Shown: positions 39,862 through 50,194 of the stretch, piece after piece
How positions within the stretch are numbered: the stretch's first letter is position 1
Layout: each line of letters opens with the position of its first letter
Assembly: GCF_016902445.1 (NCBI RefSeq)
Contig: NZ_JACSNX010000003.1
Coordinates: 1 to 64,000, forward strand
Length of the DNA stretch: 64,000 nucleotides
Source: Oscillibacter valericigenes
GTDB lineage: Bacteria > Bacillota > Clostridia > Oscillospirales > Oscillospiraceae
Direction of reading: 5' to 3'
Notes under the pieces: generated by a model
Told to the model about the DNA's origin: nothing
What the model saw: the letters and a program-made list of their open reading frames with translations, nothing else
Databases searched by the model: none
Translations under genes and position numbers: made by a program

Positions 39862-42800
39862 TTATTCCACGGTCTTCAGGGACTCCACCATGTCCAGCTT
39901 CTTCAGCTTCCGGTGGGCCGCCAGGTTCACCAGCAGGGAGAAGAGCACCGTCAGCACCACGGCATAGGCATAGCTGCTGAGGGACAGCTGCCGGCCGAAC
40001 ATGAGCATGTCGATCTCCACCGTCAAAATCAGCCACTGGTGGAGGAGCTTCCCCATGACCATGCCCATGGCCACGCCGAACACCGTCAGGATCACGTTCT
40101 CCCGGTAGATGTAGGCGGACAGCTCCCCGTCATAGAAGCCCAGGACCTTCAGCGTGGCCAGCTCCCGCATCCGCTCCGTGATGTTGATGTTGGTCAGGTT
40201 GTAAAGCACCACGAAGGCCAGGGCCGCTGCGCACACGATGATGAGGACCACGGCGTAGTCCACGCTCTCCAGGCTGGAGCCGTAGGTGTCCCGGGTGTCC
40301 TCCATCCGGGTCAGGGAGGTGACGCCGTCCAGCCCCACCAGCTCCCGCTCCAGGTCCTCTGCGGCGGCGTCCTCCACGGGATAGTCCGCCAGCATCAGGT
40401 TCTGCCGGGGCTCCGTGCCGAAGACCGTCTCGTAATAGGCGTCGGTCATGTACACGTAGTGCTGGATGTAGTGCTCCGTCACGTCGGCCACCCGGACCTC
40501 CACGCGGCTGTCCCCGTCCAGAGTGATGGTATCGCCTGGCTGGACGTCCAGCAGGCTGGCCAGCTTCTCCGTCAGCACCACCCCGTCGTCGGAAAGAGTT
40601 ACCGGCTCGTCGTCCGTCCGGTGCCGCAGGTGGATGAAGGGGGCCATGGACGCCTGGTCCGGAAAGACCTGCACCGTGCAGTCCACGGTGTAGGCGTCCG
40701 TCTCCGCCGTCATGGACGCACTGCAGCAGACCAGCCACCCCTCCGCCAGGGGATCTTCATCCAGGGCCTGCGTCACCTCCCGCAGCTCGCCGGGGGTCAC
40801 CTTGTCCACCAGGCCGATCTGGGCGGTGTAGCCGTAGATCTCCTCGAACTGCTTGTCCATGATGTCGAAGATGGATCCCCGCAGACCGAAGGCGGTGACG
40901 ATCAGCGCCGCACAGCCGCCGATGCCGATGACCGTCATCCAGAATCGCCGCTGGTAGCGGAAGAGATTCCGGATGGTGATCTTGTAGTTGAAGGACAGCC
41001 GCCGCCAGAGGAAGGGCAGCCGCTCCAGCAGCACCCGCTTGCCCGCAGGGGGCGCCTTGGGCCGCATCAGTTGGGCGGGGACGGCGGCCAGGGTGGAGAA
41101 GCAGGCCCCAAGGGCGGAGAGCGTCACCGTGCCGATGGCAGCAAGGCATGCCACAGCGGAGGTCACCGGCTCCAGCCCGTACTGGATGGGGCCCAGGGTG
41201 TAGATGATGTTCCAGGCGTTGCAGATGATCCAGGGCAGCAACGTCAGCCCCACCGCCAGGCCCAGCAGGGCCCCCACGGTGCTGGCCAGAAAGCCGTAGC
41301 CCACGTATTTGACGGCGATGATCCCCTTGGAGTAGCCCAGGGCCTTCAGCCCGCCGATGGTGACCCGCTGCTCCTCCACCATGCGGGTCATGGTGGTGAG
41401 GCACACCAGCGCCGCCACCAGGAAGAAGATGAGGGGGAACACCGATGCCAGGTTGCCCATCCGGTCGGCGTCCATGGAGTAGCTGACATAGCCGGTGTTG
41501 GTGTTCCGGCCCAGGAGGTACCACTCGCATTCCTCGATGTCCTCGATATCCCGCCGGGCCTGCTCCAGCTCCTTCCGGGCGTCGGCGATCTTGTTCTCTG
41601 CCTCCGCCTTGCCGTCCTCGTACTCGGCGAGGCCGTCGGTGTACGCCGTCTCGCCGTCGTTCAGCTCCGCCCGGGCATCCGACAGCTCCGCCTGGGCATC
41701 GGCTGTTTCCTCTGCCAGGGTCTGCCTGGCGTCCTCCAGCTCCTGCAGGCCGTCGTAGTAGTCCTGCCAGCCGTCGTCCAGCTCCGCCCGGCCGTCGGCC
41801 AGCTCCTGCTCGCCGTCCTGGAGCTCCTGATAGGCATCCTCCAGCTGCCGCCGGGCATCCTCCAGTTCTGTCCAGCCGTCCGCAAGTTCCTCTTCTGTCT
41901 CGTCCAGGACGGCCTTGGCGTCATCCAGCTCCCGCTTGGCGGCCCGCAGCTGGGCCATGCCGTCATAGTACTCGTCCCAGCCGTCGTCCAGTTCCCGCCG
42001 GGAGGCCAGCAGGGTCTGATAGGAGGCGCGGACTGCCTCCGCGCTTTGGGGAATCTGATCGGCCGCCGGCTCCAGCTGGGCCAGGGTCTGCCGGGCGGTC
42101 TCACGGGTCAGACCCTCCTGCGCCAGCTGGGTATCGATGGCTGAAAGAGCGCCGTTCACCTGGGCCTGCCGGGCCAGCAGACCGGGGGCCTCCGCCGTGC
42201 CGTTCAGCTGGGCAATCAGCTCGGACTCCTTCTGCCGGAGCGCCGCCAGCTCGGCCTGCTGCTCCTCCGTCAGTTCTCCCAGGGCCGTCAGTTCTGCGAT
42301 CCGTTCCCGCGTACTTTGCAGGCTGTCCTGCAGGGCAGTGACCTGCGCATCCAGCTGTTCCTTCTGGGGCTCCAGTTTGTTCAGGGCATCCACTGCTGTC
42401 CGCAGAGCGCTGATCTGATTGTTCAGGGCAGTCAGCGCCGCATCCACTGCCGCGTGGGCGGGCCCGCCTCCGCTGCCCTCCGCCGCCAGGGCGGCACACA
42501 GGGCGTCCACGGAGCTGTAGCCGGAGCCGGGCAGCAGATAGGTCTGCACCAGCTGGTCGAACTGGCTCTTTCCGGCGCTGTACTGGGCCTCGCCGCTGTT
42601 CAGCTGGTCCAGGGCGCTGCTCAGCCGCCGCTGGCCTGCCCGATACTCCGCCAGGCCGTCCTCGTACTGCTCCAGGCCGTCCTCGTACTGGGCATAGCCG
42701 TCCTCGTATTCGTCCAGGCCGTCCTCGTAGTCCCGGCGGCCATCGTAGTATTCCTGCCAGCCATCGTCCAGCTCCGCCCGGGCGTCCGTCAGCTTCTGCT

Positions 42801-43824
42801 CGTTGTCGTTCAGCTCCACCAGGGCGTCGTCCAGCTCCGTCTGGCCGTCAGAGATCTCCTGCTCTGCCTCTGCCACCTGGTCCTGCAGCTCCCGGACGCC
42901 GTCGTGGTATTCCGCCCAGCCGTCATCCAGCTCGGCCCGGGCATCTGCCAGCTCCGCCCAGGCGTCGGAGAGCTCCTGCTCTGCCTCCGCCTGTGCGTCC
43001 GCCAGCTCCTGCTCCGCCTCCGCCAGCTTCTCGTTGGCCTCGCCGATGACCTCCTCTCCCCGGAGGCGGGCCCGCTGGTCGGCAAACGCCTCCAGGCTGT
43101 CCGTCAGGCTGTCGATCCGGTCCGTATAGGCGTCGTCATAGCAGAGAAGCGATTCCGCCCCTTCCGCCAGCAGGTAGAAGTCCGTATAGGTCTCCATGGA
43201 AAAGGCGCTCAGAGGCAGCAGCACAAAGGCGGACACCTTGCCGGTGCCGAGAGACGATGTGCCCCGGTCCGTGCCCACATACAGCGGGGAGTCGGCGGTG
43301 CCCACGATGGTGAAGGTCTCCGTCCGCAGGGCGTCCGCATAGTCGCCGTCGCCGGTGTCCAGGGTCAGGGTATCCCCCAGCTGCAGGCCGGTCTCCTCCA
43401 GCAGCAGCGGCTCCACCAGGCACTCCCGGGCGTTTTGCGGCAGGCGGCCCTCTACCAGCCGGGGGGCGTTGATTCCGGGATCTTCTGTAAACGAGAGAAC
43501 TTTTACAATATAGTCGTTGTCCGTCAGGTGGACCACGGCGTCCACGGTATAGGCCCGCTCCACCGCCGCCACACCGGGCTGCTGCGCCAGGGCCTCCGCG
43601 TCCTTGTCCGTCAGACCCAGGGTGGAGAGGACATGGAGGTCCATCAGATTCTGCTGGTCAAAATACAGATCCGCCGACTTCTTCATGTCTGGGGCCGTGG
43701 CCCGGAGCCCCGCCAGGAAGCACACTGCCAGGGCGGAGAGGACCAGCAGGGAGAGAAAGCGGCTGAAGGTGTTTCGGATCTCCCGCAGAGCGTCCGTGAT
43801 GATGCGGTTGTGCCGCAGCTTCAT
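39862..43824 (-). CDS. ABC transporter permease (FtsX/MacB type) with a very long periplasm-side coiled coil
   Basis: A 1320-residue membrane protein. One helix near residues 20-45 (FLSLLVLSALAVCFLAGL), an extracytoplasmic MacB-like domain, then about 580 residues of Ala/Glu/Asp/Leu coiled coil with a conspicuous seven-residue rhythm (EYEDGYAQYEDGLEQYEDG, DDGWQEYYDG), then three helices (VFPLIFFLVAALVCLTTM, FLASTVGALLGLAVGL, VTLSALGACFSTLAAV), a second outside domain, and a second FtsX unit with four helices (CAALIVTAFGL, VVLIIVCAAALAFVVL, LTVFGVAMGMVMG, AVVLTVLFSLLVNLA). GGAGGAA before ATG 43824. It pairs with the ATPase upstream; TetR-controlled export or envelope-stress work is inference. 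Confidence 0.88.
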   Translation of the reverse strand: MKLRHNRIITDALREIRNTFSRFLSLLVLSALAVCFLAGLRATAPDMKKSADLYFDQQNLMDLHVLSTLGLTDKDAEALAQQPGVAAVERAYTVDAVVHLTDNDYIVKVLSFTEDPGINAPRLVEGRLPQNARECLVEPLLLEETGLQLGDTLTLDTGDGDYADALRTETFTIVGTADSPLYVGTDRGTSSLGTGKVSAFVLLPLSAFSMETYTDFYLLAEGAESLLCYDDAYTDRIDSLTDSLEAFADQRARLRGEEVIGEANEKLAEAEQELADAQAEAEQELSDAWAELADARAELDDGWAEYHDGVRELQDQVAEAEQEISDGQTELDDALVELNDNEQKLTDARAELDDGWQEYYDGRRDYEDGLDEYEDGYAQYEDGLEQYEDGLAEYRAGQRRLSSALDQLNSGEAQYSAGKSQFDQLVQTYLLPGSGYSSVDALCAALAAEGSGGGPAHAAVDAALTALNNQISALRTAVDALNKLEPQKEQLDAQVTALQDSLQSTRERIAELTALGELTEEQQAELAALRQKESELIAQLNGTAEAPGLLARQAQVNGALSAIDTQLAQEGLTRETARQTLAQLEPAADQIPQSAEAVRASYQTLLASRRELDDGWDEYYDGMAQLRAAKRELDDAKAVLDETEEELADGWTELEDARRQLEDAYQELQDGEQELADGRAELDDGWQDYYDGLQELEDARQTLAEETADAQAELSDARAELNDGETAYTDGLAEYEDGKAEAENKIADARKELEQARRDIEDIEECEWYLLGRNTNTGYVSYSMDADRMGNLASVFPLIFFLVAALVCLTTMTRMVEEQRVTIGGLKALGYSKGIIAVKYVGYGFLASTVGALLGLAVGLTLLPWIICNAWNIIYTLGPIQYGLEPVTSAVACLAAIGTVTLSALGACFSTLAAVPAQLMRPKAPPAGKRVLLERLPFLWRRLSFNYKITIRNLFRYQRRFWMTVIGIGGCAALIVTAFGLRGSIFDIMDKQFEEIYGYTAQIGLVDKVTPGELREVTQALDEDPLAEGWLVCCSASMTAETDAYTVDCTVQVFPDQASMAPFIHLRHRTDDEPVTLSDDGVVLTEKLASLLDVQPGDTITLDGDSRVEVRVADVTEHYIQHYVYMTDAYYETVFGTEPRQNLMLADYPVEDAAAEDLERELVGLDGVTSLTRMEDTRDTYGSSLESVDYAVVLIIVCAAALAFVVLYNLTNINITERMRELATLKVLGFYDGELSAYIYRENVILTVFGVAMGMVMGKLLHQWLILTVEIDMLMFGRQLSLSSYAYAVVLTVLFSLLVNLAAHRKLKKLDMVESLKTVE

Positions 43825-43839
43825 ACAAATTCCTCCGGA

Positions 43840-43944
43840 GAATTAGGAATTAGGAGTTAGGAATTAGGAATTTTTGTGTCCGGCGGAGCCGGACGAACTG
43901 GAAATCGCCGCCGCGGGCGGCTCATCAATTCCTCATTCCTAATT
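43840..43944. repeat. palindromic heptad-arm element, copy B (between ABC ATPase and permease)
   Basis: About 105 bp. Left arm of GGAATTA-type heptads (43840-43873) and a shorter inverted right arm (43927-43944); inside GTCCGGC-gga-GCCGGAC (43878-43894) and GCCGCC-gcg-GGCGGC (43907-43921). It fills the spacer from 8 nt after the ATPase stop to the permease ribosome binding site. Confidence 0.83.
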
Positions 43945-43952
43945 GCAATCAC

Positions 43953-44654
43953 TTACCACTCAATCTCCTCCACCGGCGTGGGGGAGGGATTGCGGTCGAT
44001 GCGGTCCACCCGGCCGTTTTTCACGTGGATGACCTTGTCCGCCATGGGGGCGATGGCGGTGTTGTGGGTGATGACGATGACGGTCATGCCCTGCTGCCGG
44101 CAGGTGTCCTGCAGCAGCTTCAGGATGGATTTTCCGGTGACGTAGTCCAGCGCGCCGGTGGGCTCATCGCACAGCAGCAGCTTGGGATTCTTGGCCAGGG
44201 CCCGCGCAATGGCCACCCGCTGCTGCTCGCCGCCGGAGAGCTGGGCCGGGAAGTTGTTCAGCCGGTCTCCCAGACCCACGTGGCGCAGTACATCTCCCGC
44301 GTCCAGAGGGTCCTTGCAGATCTGGGCGGCCAGCTCCACGTTCTCCAGGGCCGTCAGATTCTGCACCAGGTTGTAGAACTGGAACACAAAGCCGATGTCG
44401 TAGCGGCGGTAGGTGGTCAGCTGACGGCTGCTGTAGCTGCTGACCGGGCTGCCGTCCACGGTGATGGTGCCCTCGTCGCAGGCGTCCATGCCCCCCAGAA
44501 TGTTCAGCACCGTGGTCTTGCCGGCGCCGGAGGGCCCCACGATGATGACGAACTCCCCCTTGTCGATGTCGAAGGAGATGTGGTCGGCGGCGGTGATCGT
44601 CACCTCGCCCATCTGATAGCGCTTGACCACTTGGTCCAGGGAAATGTATGCCAT
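43953..44654 (-). CDS. ABC transporter ATP-binding protein (MacB/LolD type)
   Basis: A 233-residue ATPase driving the permease. Walker [17 protein letters not shown] (about residue 40), Q-loop [14 protein letters not shown], signature [17 protein letters not shown] (about 141), Walker [13 protein letters not shown] and the H-loop [10 protein letters not shown]. The DEPTGALD and 'FYNL.QNLTA' patterns are typical of the MacB/LolCDE/FtsE group that works with FtsX-like permeases. AGGAGG before ATG 44654. Transcribed away from the TetR gene, from the shared promoter region. Confidence 0.94.
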   Translation of the reverse strand: MAYISLDQVVKRYQMGEVTITAADHISFDIDKGEFVIIVGPSGAGKTTVLNILGGMDACDEGTITVDGSPVSSYSSRQLTTYRRYDIGFVFQFYNLVQNLTALENVELAAQICKDPLDAGDVLRHVGLGDRLNNFPAQLSGGEQQRVAIARALAKNPKLLLCDEPTGALDYVTGKSILKLLQDTCRQQGMTVIVITHNTAIAPMADKVIHVKNGRVDRIDRNPSPTPVEEIEW

Positions 44655-44695
44655 AGGTGCGCCTCCTGCCTGTCATTTCCGATAAAAAACAGATG

Positions 44696-44744
44696 TTGAT
44701 TATCACGCATATGTCTATTATAATAGAGACATCCCAAGATGCAA
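44696..44744. promoter_or_regulatory. divergent promoters sharing one palindromic -10 box
   Basis: Plus strand: TTGATT (44696-44701), 17 nt, TATAAT (44719-44724) toward the TetR gene. Minus strand: TTGCAT (44739-44744), 16 nt, TATAAT (44717-44722) toward the ABC genes. Both -10 boxes lie in the perfect 12-bp palindrome CTATTATAATAG (44715-44726), extended by TGTCT/AGACA flanks, a probable TetR operator. Confidence 0.75.
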
Positions 44745-44845
44745 TCGGCAAATCAGGACAGATTTGTGCAAAAACGGACACAGGCGGGCGGATGTGTTGA
44801 GGATCGCCTCAAGACGCCATAAAAAATCCAAGGGGAGGGATCCCG

Positions 44846-45430
44846 ATGGAGCGCAGGGATCAGGACCGGCGGGTGCGCAGGACCCGGAAACAGCTGCAGA
44901 CGGCACTGGCGGCACTGATGCGGGAGAAGGATCTGAAGGACATCACCGTCCGGGAGCTGACGGAACTGGCGGACGTGAACCGCGGGACCTTCTACGCCCA
45001 CTACAAGGACCTTTACGATATGCGGAATCAGGTGGAGCAGGAGCTGTTCCGGCAGCTGACGGAGGTGCTGTCCGCCTACGATGCGGAGAGCATCCGGGGG
45101 GACCTGAAGCCGGTCCTGACGGCTGTATTCGCCTTTGTGCAGGACAACCGGGAGCTGTTTGCCACCATTCTGGGCCGCGGGGGAGAGGAGCTGTTCTTCA
45201 GCCGCCTGCAGAAATTGATCTATGAGATGTACCTGGGCGAGTGGAATGGCTTCTATGATCTCGGCAGCGCAGCCGGGACCAATTATTATCTGGAGTTTGT
45301 GGTGTGCGGTGTGGTGGGCCTGGTCCGTGCCTGGGTGCGGAACGGCATGGCAGAGAAGGCGCAGACCATGGCCGCCCTGGCAGAGCAGATGATCGTCAGC
45401 GGACTGCCGCACAGGGATACGGAGAAGTGA
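44846..45430 (+). CDS. TetR/AcrR-family transcriptional regulator
   Basis: A 194-residue repressor. The N-terminal helix-turn-helix reads RRTRKQLQTALAALMREKD...ITVRELTELADVNRGTFYAHYKD (about residues 11-55), the classical TetR pattern; the C-terminal part is a helical ligand-binding/dimer domain of the TetR_C_33-like type. GGGGAGGG before ATG 44846. Divergent from the ABC ATPase/permease, so it most likely represses them and itself by binding the palindrome at 44711-44732. Confidence 0.92.
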   Translation: MERRDQDRRVRRTRKQLQTALAALMREKDLKDITVRELTELADVNRGTFYAHYKDLYDMRNQVEQELFRQLTEVLSAYDAESIRGDLKPVLTAVFAFVQDNRELFATILGRGGEELFFSRLQKLIYEMYLGEWNGFYDLGSAAGTNYYLEFVVCGVVGLVRAWVRNGMAEKAQTMAALAEQMIVSGLPHRDTEK

Positions 45431-45477
45431 AAAGTACGTTTCCTTTTCCGGCTCAAGCCGCTGGCCCGCTGAAAGTA

Positions 45478-45514
45478 CAGGCACCCCGCAGCCCAAAGGG
45501 CTGCGGGGTGCCTG
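45478..45514. terminator. strong hairpin between convergent genes
   Basis: CAGGCACCCCGCAGCCC (45478-45494), loop AAA, complement 45498-45514: 17 bp without mismatch. No T-run on plus, only a short CTTTC on minus, so intrinsic termination is plausible but not certain. Confidence 0.6.
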
Positions 45515-45526
45515 CATGAGTCCCGC

Positions 45527-46837
45527 TCAGCTGTCCGGCTGAGCGGCCAGATAATCCACGAACTGCCGGGCTGCCCGGCCGGAGAAGCCGCCGCGGCGGA
45601 CCTCCCAGGCGTTGGCGCGGGACAGCAGCTTTTTGCTGTCCATGGTGATCCCGGCCCTGCGGGCCAGGGTCAGAACGATCTCCTGGTATTCTTTGGGCGT
45701 GGGGGCGCCGAAATTGATGGAAACGCCGAACCGGGCCGCGAGAGAGAGCTTTTCCTCCACGGTGTCGGAACGGTGGATGTCTCCGTGGTGCTCCATATCC
45801 GTGCGGTCGTTCCAGGTCTCCCGAATCAGGTGCCGGCGGTTGGAGGTGGCGTAGATCAGCACATTGTCCGGCCGGGTCTCCACGCCGCCCTCGATGACCG
45901 CTTTGAGGAACTTGTACTCCACCTCATTTTCTTCAAAGGACAGGTCGTCGATGAAAATGATGAAGCGGTAGTTCCGGTTTTTTACCCGGGCCAGGATGGC
46001 GGAGAGATCCCCGAACTGGTGCTTGTAGATCTCGATCATCCGCAGGCCCCGGTCAAAGTACTCATTGATGAGGGCCTTGACAGAGGTGGACTTGCCGGTG
46101 CCGGCATCGCCGTAGAGCAGCACGTTGTTGGCGGCCCGGCCCTCCAGGAACGCCTCGGTGTTCCGGCGCAGCTCCTGCTTCTGCTTTTCGTACCCCAGAA
46201 GATCCTCCAGCATCACATGATCGACATTGCTGATGGGCAGGAAGTCCACCGGCCTGCCCGTCTGCCGGTCGATGCGGAAGGCCCGATTCATGGCAAAGAC
46301 GCCGTAGCCATACTGGCGGTAATAGTCTGTGGTCAGGCGGAACATCTCGTCTCCGTCCGCGGCGTCGGCCAGCTTTTGACGGAGGGACTGTACCTGCTGG
46401 CTCACATCCCGGTTGTACATCCGTTCCCGCTTGGGGATGGCCCGGTAGCTGCAGATGGTGGAGAAGCAGTCGATGCCAAGGGCCTGCTCCACCGGGCCGA
46501 AGTCATAGTGGAACAGCCGGTGGAACACGGCAAAGTCGCCCCTTGCAAAGTGGTTGACGCTGCCCTCCTGGACGCCGGTCCGCTCACAGGTACGGGTGAA
46601 GGAGTTCTCATTGGTCATCAGCAGCCAGGTGAGATAGCACTGCCACAGATCACAGTCAAAGCCGCAGTCAGTACCCAGGTCCAGCAGACGCTTGACCTGG
46701 GCATGGATGCGCCCCGCCAGCCGGTCCCGGTCATAGCCGCCCCGGTCCAGCTCCCGGAAGATCTCCGCCAGGCGTGTCAGAATGGCATCCTCGCCCAGAT
46801 CGCTGTACAGCACCAGCTGTGAAAGTTCCCGATACAT
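45527..46837 (-). CDS. DUF815-family AAA+ ATPase
   Basis: A 436-residue ATPase of the DUF815 family. The N-terminal half (about 1-190) is helical and family-specific; the AAA+ core follows NVDHVMLEDLLGYEKQKQEL with Walker A LLYGDAGTGKSTSVKAL (about residue 240), Walker B FIIFIDDLSFEENE and the sensor segment LIYATSNRRHL. ATG 46837 chosen because GGAGAGG lies 9 nt upstream; the in-frame ATG 46846 touches it. It lies 48 nt downstream of ilvD and may share its transcript; an intercistronic hairpin (46855-46883) separates them. The substrate of the family is not established. Confidence 0.9.
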   Translation of the reverse strand: MYRELSQLVLYSDLGEDAILTRLAEIFRELDRGGYDRDRLAGRIHAQVKRLLDLGTDCGFDCDLWQCYLTWLLMTNENSFTRTCERTGVQEGSVNHFARGDFAVFHRLFHYDFGPVEQALGIDCFSTICSYRAIPKRERMYNRDVSQQVQSLRQKLADAADGDEMFRLTTDYYRQYGYGVFAMNRAFRIDRQTGRPVDFLPISNVDHVMLEDLLGYEKQKQELRRNTEAFLEGRAANNVLLYGDAGTGKSTSVKALINEYFDRGLRMIEIYKHQFGDLSAILARVKNRNYRFIIFIDDLSFEENEVEYKFLKAVIEGGVETRPDNVLIYATSNRRHLIRETWNDRTDMEHHGDIHRSDTVEEKLSLAARFGVSINFGAPTPKEYQEIVLTLARRAGITMDSKKLLSRANAWEVRRGGFSGRAARQFVDYLAAQPDS

Positions 46838-46894
46838 TTGAACCATCCTCTCCAGCCGTCCCGGGCCGCAGGCCCGGGGCGGCTTTGTTGTCGC

Positions 46895-48556
46895 TTATTC
46901 CAGCACGGCACCCCGGTCGGCGGAGGATACCATTTTGGCGTACCGGGCCAGATAGCCGGTCTTGATCCTGGGCTCCGGGCAGACCCACTTGGCCTTCCGG
47001 GCGGCCAGCTCCTCGTCGGACACTTTCAGGGTGATGGAGTGGCTGGGGATGTCGATGGCGATCAGGTCGCCCTCCTCCACCAGGCCGATGGGGCCGCCGG
47101 AGGCCGCCTCGGGGGACACATGGCCGATGGAGGCCCCCCGGGTGGCGCCGGAGAAGCGGCCGTCGGTGATGAGGGCCACGTCCTTGTCCAGCCCCATGCC
47201 CGCGATGGCGGAGGTGGGGTTGAGCATCTCCCGCATGCCGGGGCCGCCCTTGGGTCCCTCATAGCGGATGACCACCACGTCGCCCGCCACAATCTTGCCG
47301 GCGTAGATGGCCTGGATGGCGTCGTCCTCACAGTCGAACACCCGGGCAGGGCCCTCGTGGACCATCATCTCGGGGGCCACGGCGGACTGCTTCACCACGC
47401 AGCCGTCGGGGGCCAGGTTGCCCTTGAGCACCGCAATGCCGCCGGTCTTGGAGTAGGGATTGTCGATGGGGCGGATGATCTCGGGGTTCCGGTTGACCAC
47501 ACCCCCCAGGTTCTCGGCCACCGTCTTGCCGGTGCAGGTCATCAGGCTGGTATCCAGCAGACCGGCCTCGGCCAGCTCGGCCATGACGGCGTACACGCCG
47601 CCGGCCCGCTCCAGGTCCTCCATATAGGTATCTCCCGCCGGGGCCAGGTGACACAGGTTGGGCGTTTTCAGGGAGATCTCATTGGCCATGTCGAAGGACA
47701 GCTCGATGCCGCACTCGTGGGCGATGGCGGGCAGGTGGAGCATGGTGTTGGTGGAGCAGCCCAGGGCCATGTCCACCGTCTCCGCGTTGTGGAAGGCGGC
47801 CTCGGTCATAATGTCCCGGGGGCGGATGTTTTTCTCCACCAGTTCCATGATCTGCATGCCCGCGTGCTTGGCCAGACGGAGCCGGGCGGACCACACGGCG
47901 GGGATGGTGCCGTTGCCCCGTAAACCCATGCCGATGGCCTCGGTGAGGCAGTTCATGGAGTTGGCGGTGTACATGCCGGAGCAGGAGCCGCAGGTGGGGC
48001 AGGCGTTGTTCTCGTACTCCTCCAGACCGGCCTCGTCCAGCTTGCCGGCGTAGTAGGAACCCACCGCCTCAAACATGTGGGAGAGGCAGGTGCGGCGTCC
48101 GTCGTTCATGGTGCCCGCCATCATGGGCCCGCCGGAGACGAAGATGGTGGGGATGTTCACCCGGGCGGCGGCCATGAGCAGGCCGGGCACGTTCTTGTCG
48201 CAGTTGGGGATCATCACCAGGCCGTCAAACTGGTGGGCCATGGCCATGGCCTCGGTGGAGTCAGCGATCAGGTCCCGGGTGACCAGGGAGTACTTCATAC
48301 CCACGTGGCCCATGGCGATGCCGTCGCACACGGCGATGGCGGGGAACTCCACCGGGGTGCCGCCGGCGGCACGGACGCCGGCCTTTACCGCCTCGGCGAT
48401 CTTGTCCAGGTTCATGTGGCCGGGGACGATCTCATTGTAGGAACAGACCACGCCGATGAGGGGACGCTCCAGCTCCTCCTTGGTGTAGCCCAGGGCGTAG
48501 AGCAGGGAGCGGTTGGGGGCGGCAGGCACGCCCTTTTTGATCACATCGCTTCGCAT
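46895..48556 (-). CDS. ilvD: dihydroxy-acid dehydratase
   Basis: Third common step of branched-chain amino-acid synthesis: dehydrates 2,3-dihydroxy-isovalerate and -methylvalerate to the 2-oxo acids; needs an Fe-S cluster. The 553 residues show [25 protein letters not shown] and [21 protein letters not shown] with the cluster-ligating cysteines, [18 protein letters not shown], and the C-terminal [30 protein letters not shown] before ATG 48556. It follows ilvC by 71 nt. Confidence 0.96.
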   Translation of the reverse strand: MRSDVIKKGVPAAPNRSLLYALGYTKEELERPLIGVVCSYNEIVPGHMNLDKIAEAVKAGVRAAGGTPVEFPAIAVCDGIAMGHVGMKYSLVTRDLIADSTEAMAMAHQFDGLVMIPNCDKNVPGLLMAAARVNIPTIFVSGGPMMAGTMNDGRRTCLSHMFEAVGSYYAGKLDEAGLEEYENNACPTCGSCSGMYTANSMNCLTEAIGMGLRGNGTIPAVWSARLRLAKHAGMQIMELVEKNIRPRDIMTEAAFHNAETVDMALGCSTNTMLHLPAIAHECGIELSFDMANEISLKTPNLCHLAPAGDTYMEDLERAGGVYAVMAELAEAGLLDTSLMTCTGKTVAENLGGVVNRNPEIIRPIDNPYSKTGGIAVLKGNLAPDGCVVKQSAVAPEMMVHEGPARVFDCEDDAIQAIYAGKIVAGDVVVIRYEGPKGGPGMREMLNPTSAIAGMGLDKDVALITDGRFSGATRGASIGHVSPEAASGGPIGLVEEGDLIAIDIPSHSITLKVSDEELAARKAKWVCPEPRIKTGYLARYAKMVSSADRGAVLE

Positions 48557-48627
48557 TGGAAAAAGCCTCCTTTGTCGTTGTCAGGGAAAGCGTGACAGGG
48601 GGAGGCGGCCCTCCCCCTGGGCTTCAG

Positions 48628-50190
<1,563 letters not shown>

Positions 50191-50194
<4 letters not shown>

